The notes: generated from the sequence alone by a model not told the origin. DNA of 64,000 nucleotides from Chloroflexus aurantiacus J-10-fl (GCF_000018865.1 NC_010175.1:4092001-4156000); one strand, 5' to 3'; numbered from the stretch's first letter, positions 1 to 9,630 are shown. Numbers and translations are program-made.

Positions 1-907
1 CGGCAATATTCAGGAACGCATAGGTTAACAGCGCAAAGATCAGCGCCTGGATGAAGCCAACGAACACTTCAAAGCCGTAGAAGGGCAGTGGTAACAGGAG
101 TGGCACCAGGAATGCCATCACGACCAGCAACACTTCACCGGCAAAGATATTGCCGAAAAGACGGAAGGCCAACGCGAAGGGCTTGACTAGCTCTGAGATA
201 AACTCAATGATCCCGACAAACGACATGATGCCATTTGTGTTGAAGAACTTCTTCAAATACCCTGGGCCAAGCGCCCGGAAGCCCCAGTACTCGATGAAGA
301 CGAACGAGATAACAGCAATTGCGAAGGTAAAATTGAGATCGGCTGCCGGTGCCCGGAAGAGCGGAACCAGCTTCTTGCCCTGAGCAGCACAGGTATCGTG
401 AATCTCCTCACCCTCGGCGGCTGCAACACTGCTCAGCGGAGCAGCCGGTGCTGCCAGCGCCAGACGCTCATCGACAACCGCGTGCTCTTCTTTCTTCTCG
501 TGGCAAACGCCAATTGAGCCTACTCCGGGCAGCAAACCAAACCAGTTGCCGAAGAGCACGAAGAGGAAGATCGTTGCTACCAGCGGAAAAGCAGTGGCAA
601 CATATTTGGCGTTAATGTTGCGGAAGAGATTGTAGAGTGACTCGAGGATGAACTCCATGACGTTCTGCAACCCGCGTGGCACCATTTGCAAGTTGCGGGT
701 AGCAGCCACAGCCAGAGCGATCACGAAGATGTCAATAATAATCGCAACAACGAATGAATTGGTGATTGGAAAGCCGGGAATACCGTCGAAAATGACCTCA
801 GCGGCGACTTCTACGTGCGGTGGGCCGGTGTAGAGGAAGAAGCGACTGGCAATCGAAATGATGAGCGCTCCTACAATAATGAGAATGTTTCGAGTCCGCG
901 TTGACAA
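1..907 (-). CDS. atpB: F-type ATP synthase subunit a (3' end outside window)
   Basis: Membrane proton-channel subunit a of the F0 sector. About 302 codons are visible on the minus strand and the C-terminus lies beyond base 1. Hydrophobic segments alternate with loops. The motif FRLFGNIFAGE near residues 244-254 carries the essential channel arginine, and NWFGLLPG lies just before a hydrophilic insert at about residues 130-180 (rich in Glu, Lys and Ala). I chose the TTG start at 907 because AGGAGG lies 6 nt upstream and the reading frame gives a hydrophobic N-terminal helix (ILIIVGALIISIA). No ATG lies closer to the ribosome site. A strong promoter sits about 110 nt upstream. Other atp genes would be expected downstream, outside the window. 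Confidence 0.95.
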   Translation of the reverse strand, partial: MSTRTRNILIIVGALIISIASRFFLYTGPPHVEVAAEVIFDGIPGFPITNSFVVAIIIDIFVIALAVAATRNLQMVPRGLQNVMEFILESLYNLFRNINAKYVATAFPLVATIFLFVLFGNWFGLLPGVGSIGVCHEKKEEHAVVDERLALAAPAAPLSSVAAAEGEEIHDTCAAQGKKLVPLFRAPAADLNFTFAIAVISFVFIEYWGFRALGPGYLKKFFNTNGIMSFVGIIEFISELVKPFALAFRLFGNIFAGEVLLVVMAFLVPLLLPLPFYGFEVFVGFIQALIFALLTYAFLNIA

Positions 908-1018
908 CGCCTACCTCCTGCTCGACAACGTCGGAACTATGCAGCGCCCGGGTATTGCTCTCTGTGCGCTGCTGCCCGATGGACGAACAACAACTTCCTT
1001 GTTCGATCTTTCACAATC

Positions 1019-1047
1019 AGTATAACGCACCTCGCAAAATTTCGCAA
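1019..1047 (-). promoter_or_regulatory. Promoter of atpB
   Basis: Read on the minus strand: TTGCGA, a 17-bp spacer, then TATACT. This is a good housekeeping-sigma promoter. It would give a leader of roughly 105 nt before the TTG start of atpB at 907. Confidence 0.7.
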
Positions 1048-1344
1048 CTTGCCTGCCCCATTGATGGCCGGTTCACTTGCAGTTCTACGAGGCCGACGCG
1101 AGTATACCATAGCTACGCGGGATGGGCAACTGATGTTATGGCAGGGTGCAGTGGTGGAGTTCTCCCCTTCCTGTGTGTTGCGGTCTTTCACTCGTTTGGC
1201 CGGGCGGGCTGGTGTGTCGGTGGTTGTAAAATCCTTCACCTCAAGGTATTGAGGTTTCCGTGTGGCTGTTCTCAGGCTTGATCACGTTCTCAACAGTGTG
1301 GGTAAGACGACAAGGGCGTTGTATCAAATCTTGCGTGATTGTGC

Positions 1345-1490
1345 ATTACTGCCTGCCATCGGCTATGCGGTGATCGGTGATTGTCCTTATCCCTTGGATA
1401 GTCAGGTGAACGGTACAGGTACCGTCCGTAGGGGCGGGTTATCAACCCGCCCCTACCGAACCCGCCCCTATGCACCACCGGCACCAGCAC
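1345..1490. repeat. Outlying copy of the GTAGGGGC hairpin repeat unit
   Basis: Contains the same GGTGATCGGTGATT tail sequence and the same GTAGGGGCGGGTT / AACCCGCCCCTAC inverted arms as the tandem array downstream. It has two 15-bp units. Nothing resembling a gene is seen from 908 to 2967; the short open frames there are by-products of the repeats. Confidence 0.75.
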
Positions 1491-1589
1491 GCTGAGGGGC
1501 AGGCTGCCGGCCTGCGTTCAGCCATCCCCATTATCAGAGTCACGTACCGGCACGGGAGTCCGCTGCAATTCGCGTCGGATCATGAGTAC

Positions 1590-1690
1590 GGCTGGCGCGG
1601 CAGCATGGCTGCCGCACTCCAAACTGCGCGACACGCGCATAACGAGCGGGTACGGCAATCCATCCAGCACGTGCCGGCACGGCTGGAGCG
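1590..1690. repeat. Dispersed repeat family B, copy 1
   Basis: Starts with the hairpin GCGGCAGC-ATG-GCTGCCGC, followed by ACTCCAAACT and a CGCATAACGAGCGGG block. The same order recurs near 35.06 and 35.34 kb, and in diverged form near 7.2 and 23.8 kb. Confidence 0.7.
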
Positions 1691-1890
1691 GTGCCCTGTC
1701 ACCTGGTCAGTCGACCAAAACAGCATACATGGCGATCATACCGCTGATACACCCATGGTTGACACCAGTTGTGGGTAATGCATAGCGTATCGCGGGAGAG
1801 GGGAGGACTGAGGTTTGATTCAGGTCTTCCTGATGACGTAGACGCTATGTTAGTTTGTATTTTCTGTCCACCCTTAAACGCGACAATCCA

Positions 1891-2850
1891 TGGGGATCAG
1901 CGATACGATCCGACCGAACGTAGCGATGCCGTCAGCGGTGGCGCCATATGCACCTGGCGGTGGTCATCACGCGGGATATGGCGCACGAGGGGGTAGGGGC
2001 GGGTTCTAAACCCGCCCCTACCAAACCCGCCTCTACCAAACCCGCCCCTACTAAACCCGCCCCTACGGCAAACTGATGTCCGGTCAGCGCACATTGTGCG
2101 TGAGGCGTGTACATCACTGCCTGACAGCGAATATGCTGTGATCGGTGATTATCTGTTGCTGTAGTGACAGTCGGTGGGGATTACCGCCACGACTCGGATG
2201 GCCGCAAGGTGAGCGGATGAATGTGACGATGCCCTCAGCGGTGGCGTCATTCACACCTGGCGGTGTCCATCACGCGGGATGTGGCGCACGAGGGGGTAGG
2301 GGCGGGTTCCAAACCCGCCCCTACCAAACCCGCCTCTACCAAACCCGCCCTACCAAACCCGCCCCTACGGCAAACTGATGTCCGGTCAGCGCACATTGTG
2401 CGTGAGGCGTGTACATCACTGCCTGACAGCAAATATGCTGTGATCGGTGATTATCTGTCCCCATGGTGACAGTCTGTGGGGATTACCGCCACGACTCGGA
2501 ATGGCCGCAGGGTGAGCGGATGAATGTGGCGATGCCGTCAGCGGTGGCGTCATTCACACCTGGCGGTGGTCATCACGCGGGATATGGCGAACAAGGAAGT
2601 AGGGGCGGGTTCTAAACCCGCCCCTACCGAACCCGCCCCTACGGCAAACCGATGTCTGGTCAGCGCACATTGTGCGCGAATCCTGTATACACTGCCTGAC
2701 CACGAATATGCCGTGATCGGTGATTATCTGTTGCTGTAGTGACAGTCGGTGGGGATTACCGCCACGACTCGGATGGCCGCAGAGTGAGCGGATGAATGTG
2801 GCGATGCCGTCAATAGTGATGCCATCTACACCTGGCGGTGGTCATCACGC
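1891..2850. repeat. Tandem array of ~270-300-bp units with internal 15-bp units
   Basis: Three full units and one partial unit follow each other. Units begin (from GTGACAGTC) at about 2164, 2466 and 2739, with a preceding diverged copy from about 1891. Each full unit holds GGTGTCCATCACGCGGGAT-like sequence, then a GTAGGGGCGGGTT arm. Next come 2-4 copies of the 15-mer CCCGCCCCTACCAAA, then GGCAAACTGATGTCCGGTCA and a GTGATCGGTGATTATCTGT tail. The 15-mer number differs between units (4, 4 and 2), like a minisatellite. One frame reads as repeats of KPAPT, but starts, stops and ribosome sites are not conserved, so I treat it as non-coding. Confidence 0.9.
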
Positions 2851-2967
2851 CGATAGAGCGTGCTGTGTCAGGTTGTGGGGGGGGTGACTCGAGTGATGCA
2901 GGTGATGACAGATATGCGGATTACCCTGACACCCTGCACAAAGCAGGGGTCAGGGAAGGAACGTGTT

Positions 2968-4158
2968 TTAGCGGGCGAGTACGTCGCGCAATTCCCGGAT
3001 GGCACGTTTGGCGTTGACCCACACGGCACCGATTTTCGAGCTGGCGACACGCTTGTTGAAAACCAACACGAGCAGAAATCGCTGAGCTACGTCGAAGCAG
3101 TAGAGATCGATATTTACCCCTTCGTGGATGTAGACGCTTGTTGCATCTTCTTCACGGAGCTGGCGGGCCACTTCACCGGTGGTTGAAAAGCCGGTTGAGA
3201 GGAGTGGTAAGACGATCATCAACGGCAGGTTGCCCTTGTCGCCGGTTTCGACCAGGATCATGCCTGCACGATCAGTTAACATAATACTTTGAGTGCCCAG
3301 GTCTTGCCCCAACTGGCTCATAACACTGCGGATAGCTGCGATATTCTGCTCGGTAACGATCAGGTTATGACCATCGCTGCGCCAGGTTGATGGCGGTGCA
3401 GGTGGTGGGGTTGAGGTTGATCCTGGAGCAGATGAAGGGGCCGGCGATTGTGTGCGGCGTTCAGCAGCTGCACGTGAGCGAGCTGCCAACCCACCACGTG
3501 TCGATGCCGTTTCACGGGCCGCACGTTCGGCGGCTTCTCGTTCAGCAGCTTCGCGCTCGGCAGCTTCACGAGCAGCTCTTTCAGCGGCTTCTCGTTCAGC
3601 TCGGGAAGGTAAGACGACTCGTGCCGGTGTAAATTGCCGCCGTGGTGATGAATCGGTAGGTGTTTCACCTGATGTTGAACGTACTGGTTCACTCTTTGCA
3701 GGTGGTGTCGGTGTGCTCTCTACCGGTTTGGCTACTTCGCGTACCGCTTCGGTAGGTGCCGGGGCAGGTGCTGGAGTTGCCGGCAGCGGCTCAGTTCGTG
3801 GTGTGTTAAGGGCTGTATGGATTGCGTGACGTACCATGTCCAGACTCAACTCACCGGTGAGTACACTGCTAACGCCAGCCGTTTGCGCACGTTCGCGGTC
3901 GGTGCTGCTCAGGTTGTTTCCCCAAAGAAGGACACGGGTGTTCGGGTCAAAATTTGGCACAATTTCAGCCAAATCAAGACCGCTCATCTCGTCAAGATCA
4001 ATCTCGCTCAGTACCAGATCAGGTGGTTCGGTACTGATCGACCACAAGGCATCGTTTGCCGATGTAAACATTTGTACTTCAGCGTCGCCGGCCAGCGCCT
4101 CTGGTAGGCTACGGAGCGTTGGGTTAGCGCGGGCGACTACGACGATACGATACGTCAT
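2968..4158 (-). CDS. Pseudo-receiver / Roadblock-LC7 domain protein
   Basis: 396 residues. Residues 1-120 have the fold pattern of a response-regulator receiver, but the acidic pair is VARA rather than VDD. The phospho-acceptor position reads LVLSEID (Glu in place of Asp), and the usual Lys is lost (LTGELS). Residues 120-180 are Pro/Thr rich. Residues 185-225 form a strongly charged Glu-Arg-Ala helix of AAERE-type repeats. The last 120 residues (from about 270) match a Roadblock/LC7 domain, a fold that regulates small Ras-like GTPases such as MglA in gliding bacteria. The ATG at 4158 has GAGAG about 6 nt upstream. A link to gliding motility is inference only; no GTPase gene lies next to it. 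Confidence 0.75.
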   Translation of the reverse strand: MTYRIVVVARANPTLRSLPEALAGDAEVQMFTSANDALWSISTEPPDLVLSEIDLDEMSGLDLAEIVPNFDPNTRVLLWGNNLSSTDRERAQTAGVSSVLTGELSLDMVRHAIHTALNTPRTEPLPATPAPAPAPTEAVREVAKPVESTPTPPAKSEPVRSTSGETPTDSSPRRQFTPARVVLPSRAEREAAERAAREAAEREAAEREAAERAARETASTRGGLAARSRAAAERRTQSPAPSSAPGSTSTPPPAPPSTWRSDGHNLIVTEQNIAAIRSVMSQLGQDLGTQSIMLTDRAGMILVETGDKGNLPLMIVLPLLSTGFSTTGEVARQLREEDATSVYIHEGVNIDLYCFDVAQRFLLVLVFNKRVASSKIGAVWVNAKRAIRELRDVLAR

Positions 4159-4267
4159 TGAATTCTCTCACACTATCGCTCAAAGTAGAAACCATCTACT
4201 ACTGTTCACTAGTATACTCGAAATAGCTACAACTTGAAGCAAATTTTAGAGGCAAGATTACCACTGT

Positions 4268-5401
4268 TTACGCGATCACCTCGACACAACTTCTGGGTAG
4301 CCAGATAGCTTCACCGCTGTCCAGCAACACTTCAACGGCGGCGGTGCGTATACCGGCAGGGATGCGTTGTGGGAGAGCAGGCAGGCTACGCACACGCCCG
4401 ATCCGCCCAAGGTGATCGTGGTCGAGCAGTCGCACCGTGGCCCCGATCCGTAATGGTGGCCGCGGTGGTTCAAGTGATGCGTTGCTGCTTCGGGACAGGG
4501 GGATGATGACTCGTGGTCGACGGTGTGGATGGCGAAGACTGGTACTACTCTCGATGTAGACTTCGCGCCGATCATTGCCGGCAAGTAATTCAAACAACGG
4601 TTTTGCCATCGGTGCACTGCCTATCCCTTCGGTCAACACAATTGTCAGTGGCGAGTCAGTCTGGGAAACCCATTGCCAGTTACGCAGACCGGGAAGAAAA
4701 GGCAGACGCTTTGTCCATTGGAAAAACTCACGCAGGACACTTTCGCTGATACTACCGATAATGATGCCACGAACCTGATTTTCAACCGCTTTGCGGAGTG
4801 CAGCAGCACTGATCCCGCTCCCCCCGATGAGCACAGCATACATGCTTTGCGCATCAATCATCGCCTCGGTGATTGGCTCGCCCGGATCAAGGGTGAGCAG
4901 GCGGGTGACACCGTAACAATCATTTCCCAGGCTGGCGATCCCGAAGATTTGGGCTGCCGGGGTTTCGATGACTACCCGTTGTTGATCGATGATTTCCATC
5001 ACAATACCGCGAATGCCGGCTGTTACGGTGATTTGCTGTGGTTCTGGCTGAAGAATTGCATAACCGGTTGCAGGATCGACGGCGTAGAGGATGCCATTAA
5101 CCGGGCTAAGGACACGGCGACTCAGCAGGCCGCGCCGGCGCGCCAGGACGGCACCGGCATTTACCGGCTGACCTATCGGTGCGACGACGGCACGAGCGGC
5201 CTGATCGGGTGGTAACGCCAGTGCCTGCGCAAGGTTAATCATGTATGGAGGATTGTGCTTCTGACCACGAGCCACAATATCGTCAGGCTCGACGCGACCA
5301 CCCTGTCTAACCAGAATTTCCCCCGGTTGGGGAAGTGTGCGATCAAGGCGAGCTACCGTGCTCTTGATAACCGGCGGTACACCATCGGGTACGTACAGCA
5401 T
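4268..5401 (-). CDS. Unrecognised protein with barrel-sandwich-like N-terminus and KOW-like C-terminus
   Basis: 377 residues with no signal peptide or membrane segment. I do not recognise the family. The first 150 residues contain repeated beta motifs (PGEILVRQGGRVEPDDIVARG and VNAGAVLARR...VLSPVNGILY), typical of barrel-sandwich hybrid folds as in lipoyl, RnfC or efflux-adaptor domains. They lack a biotin/lipoyl lysine motif. The middle part has an alpha/beta look (VLIGGSGISAAALRKAV, GIIIGSISESVLREF). The last 60 residues (GATVRLLDHDHLGRIGRVRS) resemble a KOW/SH3 barrel. ATG at 5401, weak GGAA upstream. The 277-base gap upstream (5402-5678) holds no evident gene. Confidence 0.7.
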   Translation of the reverse strand: MLYVPDGVPPVIKSTVARLDRTLPQPGEILVRQGGRVEPDDIVARGQKHNPPYMINLAQALALPPDQAARAVVAPIGQPVNAGAVLARRRGLLSRRVLSPVNGILYAVDPATGYAILQPEPQQITVTAGIRGIVMEIIDQQRVVIETPAAQIFGIASLGNDCYGVTRLLTLDPGEPITEAMIDAQSMYAVLIGGSGISAAALRKAVENQVRGIIIGSISESVLREFFQWTKRLPFLPGLRNWQWVSQTDSPLTIVLTEGIGSAPMAKPLFELLAGNDRREVYIESSTSLRHPHRRPRVIIPLSRSSNASLEPPRPPLRIGATVRLLDHDHLGRIGRVRSLPALPQRIPAGIRTAAVEVLLDSGEAIWLPRSCVEVIA

Positions 5402-5678
5402 AGTGTTTCCGTGTGTGGTGCAGGGGTGTTAACTCTGCGCAATTATACCATGTTCGCAGTGCAGACACGCAAGGTACAGTTTACTATCAGCGTTCATCTC
5501 GTGCGTTCACGAGTAGTGATCTGTCAGATGACGAGCCTTTTGCGCCTGGTGATGCATGACTCGTTTCATTTGCAATGTTTGGGCAACGATTGCCTACAGG
5601 CTAATATCTGGACTACGTTACTGCAATTATCGATCACGGTTTTCACAGCATTGGTGAGATAACCTGATGTATGTCTCG

Positions 5679-6797
5679 TCAGTATATCTTGACCGGTACG
5701 CCGAGATCGGCCCATTCGTAAAGCCACTGGGCATCATCGATCCGTAAATTAATACAACCGTGTGACATCCGCACGCCACTGCCGTGGGCGTTATGCCAGT
5801 AGGTTCCGTGGAGAGCAACTCCACCGACGACATACTGAACCCACGGCACATTGGGTACATACCAGCATTCACCACCGAGGCAGCCACTCATTGTTTGTTG
5901 GGGTAAGCGGTAGTAGATGGTGAAATCGCCGCGTGGTGTATTGAAACCGTCGCGTCCGGTGGCAACCGGTGCTGAAAAGACTAACAGGTTGTCCTCGTAG
6001 GCGAAGAGGTATTGGCGCGCCAGATCGACTTCAATGCGGCGTGACCATAAACCGGGACTCCAATCAACGGCACCAGGGAGACGGGCAACCGGTGTTGTGT
6101 TGATGCCGTGCAATGTGGCGATTTGAAGACCGAGATCATCAATTTGAACTTCAAAGAGGCTATCAAGATCGAGGCCGTAGATGGCTTGCTGTTGACGGAA
6201 GAAAGGCGCGAGTGATTCCGGTCGGTAGAGAAAACGGGCGCGCTCGAAGTATTGGACAAGCGTGCCGTTCTCGTCACGTTCTTCGCTGAGGGGAAAGCCG
6301 AAGACCGGCAAGCCGCCATGGCGCTCCCAGAATTCAAAGAATTCACCACGCAGAGTGTAGCCGGTTTCCGGGAAGAAGGCACCGATTGCGGTGTCGGTCG
6401 CGGGCGGAGGGATTGTGGGCTGGTGTGCCAGCCATTCGCGTCCGATCAGACCAAGCTGCACCTGCTGAGGTGTGCCGGCGTATTCGGGGTGGTACTCAAA
6501 ACGGGCACGTTCAAAGTATTGGACAATCCGGCCATCAATGACCAGTTCTTCACTGATCGGCATGCCGAAGGTGTGAAGCTGACCATTAGCCCGCCAGAAA
6601 TCGAGAAAGCCGACCCGGTTTGAGAGATGATGGCCGGTAGCTGGAAAGTAGACGGTGCGAACGACCGGTAATTGTTTTGACCAGGTCGCTGATCCTGCCG
6701 TAGCCGGGTTGATCCAGTACAACCAGAGTAGCAGGCTACATCCGATCAAACCGGCCAGGATAAATTGAGTGGGTGATGCGTGGCGACCAATCCGCAT
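5679..6797 (-). CDS. L,D-transpeptidase (YkuD) with N-terminal LGFP-like repeats
   Basis: Cell-wall enzyme that would cross-link peptidoglycan stem peptides outside the membrane. One N-terminal membrane helix or signal anchor (FILAGLIGCSLLLWLYWI) is followed by two repeats built on FLDFWRANGQLHTFGMPISE / FFEFWERHGGLPVFGFPLSE and VQYFERARFEY. Both repeat types are common in extracytoplasmic Chloroflexota proteins. The C-terminal catalytic domain holds HGTYWHN and SHGCINL with the nucleophilic Cys. About 372 residues with the ATG at 6797; a TTG two codons earlier is possible. No strong ribosome site is seen. Confidence 0.88.
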   Translation of the reverse strand: MRIGRHASPTQFILAGLIGCSLLLWLYWINPATAGSATWSKQLPVVRTVYFPATGHHLSNRVGFLDFWRANGQLHTFGMPISEELVIDGRIVQYFERARFEYHPEYAGTPQQVQLGLIGREWLAHQPTIPPPATDTAIGAFFPETGYTLRGEFFEFWERHGGLPVFGFPLSEERDENGTLVQYFERARFLYRPESLAPFFRQQQAIYGLDLDSLFEVQIDDLGLQIATLHGINTTPVARLPGAVDWSPGLWSRRIEVDLARQYLFAYEDNLLVFSAPVATGRDGFNTPRGDFTIYYRLPQQTMSGCLGGECWYVPNVPWVQYVVGGVALHGTYWHNAHGSGVRMSHGCINLRIDDAQWLYEWADLGVPVKIY

Positions 6798-7568
6798 AGG
6801 CAACTCTGAACAATGGCGCTCGTTGGTGGAAAAACTGTCGTCTTTGAGTTTGTCATCCGTTCGAGAAATGGTGTAATTCGGGCGAGATTGTGACTCGTCT
6901 CAATGTGCGGCTTTTCTCTGTGTTGGCTTGTGTACTTATTCACTTCGGGCGATCACGCAGGTATTATATCAGGTTAAGATGGGTTATTTTCTTCAAAATC
7001 GCTTAAAACTTTTTTCAATATGGTTTTCGTTTGTGATCAGCCGGGATGTGACGGTGTGGGGACATAAATTAGCGCCAACTAGAAGTTGTCTCAAATTACT
7101 GACGGATCACATGATCGTGAGGAGCACACACAGTATCCCCGTGACCGGCAGGGTTAACGGCAAGCCACGCGCCGGATCGTGAGCACGGCTGTCGACTCCA
7201 CACGCTGCGACACGCGCATGACAAGCGGGCAAGGTACCCCATCCGACGCCTGATGACACGACCGGAGCTGCGCTCTGCCAATGGGTCAGGAGCAGGGTAG
7301 GCTGTCGTTAGTGATTGGTAAGCGTTCATGCGCTTGTGCGACAGGCTGGGAGCACGATAGTACAGCTTTTGTGAAATTAAGTTCTACCTCCAATTTTATC
7401 TCCCCAACGCTACGTGCCTGACAATGTTCACATTCGATATTCTCAACTCACGTTATACTACACGCAATGCGAACGATTACGATGGTAGTGCACCGGTCAT
7501 TCGGGGCTGGTGGCAAACGCATGGCGTCATCTTCAGGCACCCATACATGTAAGCAGTGAGCGTCATAT
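6798..7568. other. Gene-free region with repeat-family B remnant and a promoter
   Basis: About 770 bp between divergent genes. The left part is AT-rich. Bases 7187-7275 hold a diverged family B repeat (CACGCTGCGACACGCGCATGACAAGCGGGC-like; compare 1.6 and 35 kb). TATACT at 7454-7459 is a candidate -10 for the gene at 7569, with no good -35. No tRNA or reading frame with protein-like composition was found. Confidence 0.6.
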
Positions 7569-8474
7569 ATGGCCGATCTCTTCACACCGCTACAGGTTGC
7601 CGGTCGGCAGTTGCGCAATCGGATTGTGATGGCGCCGGCACCGAGTGGGCTGGCCGGTTCTGATGGCTTTTGCCATAGCGCTCTGATCAGTTATTACGAG
7701 CGACGAGCAAAGGCCGGGGTAGGTCTGATTGTTACTGAACCGATGCTTATTTGTGCGCCATCAACACCGACGAGTCATCTCGGTATCTGGCACGATTGTT
7801 TTGTTCCTGCACTCCGGCGGCTTTCAGCCGCAGCCCATGCGTTTGGGAGCCGGATTGTCTTTTTGCTGGAAGTTCCGCTTGCTGATATAGCAATGCCCAT
7901 GCTCGTTGAGAGCTACGTACAGGGTGCCTGGCGTGCATTAGCCGCCAGTGCAGATGGCGTATTCATCTCGGTTGCCGATGGTGGATTGTTAGCGACGATC
8001 ATTGCGGCAAATCGGCAGTCGGGTAACGGCAGGCAAATACCGATCACTGAACGTATTCTGCCGTTACTGACTATCATTGAACAGATTCGCCGAAACTATG
8101 GTCGTCACATATGGGTTGGGTTGCGTATGCCGGCAGCGGAACTGGTGGCGGATGGCCTGACCCACCAGGATGCCCGGCTGATTGCCCGACGGGCCGTGGC
8201 TGCCGGTGCGCAATTTCTGGATGTGACGATTAATCGTTATTCGCCTGATGTAGCACGCTTTCCGGGCTGGACGCTCCCCCTGGTTGCGAGTATCCATCGT
8301 ATCGCCAGTGAAGCAGTTGTGATTGGCTCCGGGCAATTGAGTGATCCGTGGCTGGCCGATGCGGCCATTCAGGACGGAAGTGTTGATTTGGTCATGCTGT
8401 GTACCGCTCTGCGGCTCTTGCCTGAATGGCCGCAACTGGCACGCCGGGTGCTGGGAATGGTCAGCGTAAAATGA
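7569..8474 (+). CDS. Degenerate Old Yellow Enzyme / NADH:flavin oxidoreductase homologue
   Basis: 301 residues, shorter than the usual 340-370. The N-terminus LFTPLQVAGRQLRNRIVMAP and YYERRAKAGVGLIVTEP are typical of the flavin-binding TIM barrel. The usual active-site segments are changed. The HxxN/HxxH region (normally EIHGAHGYLL) reads VFISVADGGLL, the QLxHAGR region reads FLLEVPLADI, and the FMN-phosphate segment normally containing GRP reads LVMLCTALRL. Flavin binding and ene-reductase activity are therefore doubtful. The last 14 bases overlap the convergent oadB-like gene. ATG at 7569 with a weak GTGAG upstream. Confidence 0.75.
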   Translation: MADLFTPLQVAGRQLRNRIVMAPAPSGLAGSDGFCHSALISYYERRAKAGVGLIVTEPMLICAPSTPTSHLGIWHDCFVPALRRLSAAAHAFGSRIVFLLEVPLADIAMPMLVESYVQGAWRALAASADGVFISVADGGLLATIIAANRQSGNGRQIPITERILPLLTIIEQIRRNYGRHIWVGLRMPAAELVADGLTHQDARLIARRAVAAGAQFLDVTINRYSPDVARFPGWTLPLVASIHRIASEAVVIGSGQLSDPWLADAAIQDGSVDLVMLCTALRLLPEWPQLARRVLGMVSVK

Positions 8475-9630
8475 CCAGCATGACTCCTGCCGCCACTGCC
8501 GATCCGATCACGCCGGCAACGTTTGGACACATTGCCTGCCAGATTAAGAAGTTGTGCCGATCCTCTGCCTGCGCAACGGTATGCGCAACTCGTGCCGACA
8601 TTGGGACGGCTGACACGCCAGCCGCGCCGATCAGCGGATTGATTTTGTTACGGGTAAAGAGATTGTAAAATTTGGCGAACAAGACACCGCCTGCGGTCGA
8701 GATGGCAAATGCGCAGGCACCAAGGGCAAAGATGGCGATAGATCGCGGGGTGAGAAAGTTGCTGGCCTGCGTACTGGCACCGACGGTCAGACCGAGCATA
8801 ATGGTCACGCTATCGATCAGGGCGCTGCGTGCTGTTTTGGCCAGTCGTTCGGTGACACCGCTCTCTTTGAGGAGATTGCCGAAGAAGAGCATGCCAAGCA
8901 GCGGTAATGTATCCGGGACGATGAGCACACAGACGATCAGGCCAATGATCGGGAACAGGATACGTTGTGTGCGGCTGACCTCGGCGGGTGGTGGCATGCG
9001 GATCAGGCGCTCTTCGCGGGTGGTGAGCAGGCGCATGATCGGTGGTTGAATGACCGGCACCAGGGCCATGTACGAGTAGGCAGAGACGGCAATCGCGCCG
9101 AGGAGATCAGGTGCGAGCCGTGAGGCAATGAAAATGGCCGTTGGCCCATCAGCCCCGCCGATGATCCCAATTGCCGCCGCAGCCCGCAGCAAACGAAGAG
9201 GATCGTTAGCGTCGGCCAGATCGAGGAACGGGAGATACTGTCCCAGAAAGACAGCCATTAAGAGCGTGAAGAAGATACCGAGCTGAGCAGCAGCACCGAG
9301 CAAGATCAGGCGCGGCTGGGCAATCAGGGCCGAGAAGTCGGTCATTGCCCCGATGCCGAGAAAGATGAGGGGCGGGAAGACGCCGGCGATGACTCCGAAG
9401 TAGATGTAGTTCAAGACGCTGCCCTGGTCGTAGACACCCTGCCCCATGCCTGGTTCAAATGGCATATTGCCGAGAATGATGCCGAATCCAATCGGTACCA
9501 GGAGGAGTGGCTCGAAGTTGCGGGCAATTGCCAGATAGACGAACACACAGCCGACGACGATCATCAACAGATTGCCCCATGCCAGATGGGCAATCCCGCT
9601 TGCTTCAAAAAAACCAATCAGCCATTCCAT
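8461..9630 (-). CDS. Sodium-pumping acyl-CoA/oxaloacetate decarboxylase beta subunit
   Basis: 389 residues, strongly hydrophobic, with about 10 membrane segments. It is the OadB/MmdB/GcdB family subunit that decarboxylates carboxybiotin and moves Na+ out of the cell. GGADGPTAIF contains the conserved Asp of the sodium path, and YSYMALVPVIQPPIMRLL matches the conserved Tyr/Ser helix. NFLTPRSIAIF also fits the family. The ATG at 9630 overlaps the stop of the biotin carrier gene by one base (TGATG) and has GGAG upstream, so the two are translationally coupled. Substrate specificity comes from the alpha subunit, not from this protein. Confidence 0.93.
   Translation of the reverse strand: MEWLIGFFEASGIAHLAWGNLLMIVVGCVFVYLAIARNFEPLLLVPIGFGIILGNMPFEPGMGQGVYDQGSVLNYIYFGVIAGVFPPLIFLGIGAMTDFSALIAQPRLILLGAAAQLGIFFTLLMAVFLGQYLPFLDLADANDPLRLLRAAAAIGIIGGADGPTAIFIASRLAPDLLGAIAVSAYSYMALVPVIQPPIMRLLTTREERLIRMPPPAEVSRTQRILFPIIGLIVCVLIVPDTLPLLGMLFFGNLLKESGVTERLAKTARSALIDSVTIMLGLTVGASTQASNFLTPRSIAIFALGACAFAISTAGGVLFAKFYNLFTRNKINPLIGAAGVSAVPMSARVAHTVAQAEDRHNFLIWQAMCPNVAGVIGSAVAAGVMLVILR

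Noticed and set aside
937-1239. 100-codon minus-strand frame upstream of atpB
   Set aside because: It covers the atpB promoter and has no ribosome site; its composition is unlike a membrane or soluble protein.
2000-2380. CRISPR array
   Set aside because: Units of 15 bp are directly adjacent and the spacers are not unique; no cas genes are present.
1900-2740. Several short frames encoding KPAPT-type repeats in the tandem array
   Set aside because: They exist on both strands, start and stop at random, have no ribosome sites and follow from the 15-bp DNA repeat.
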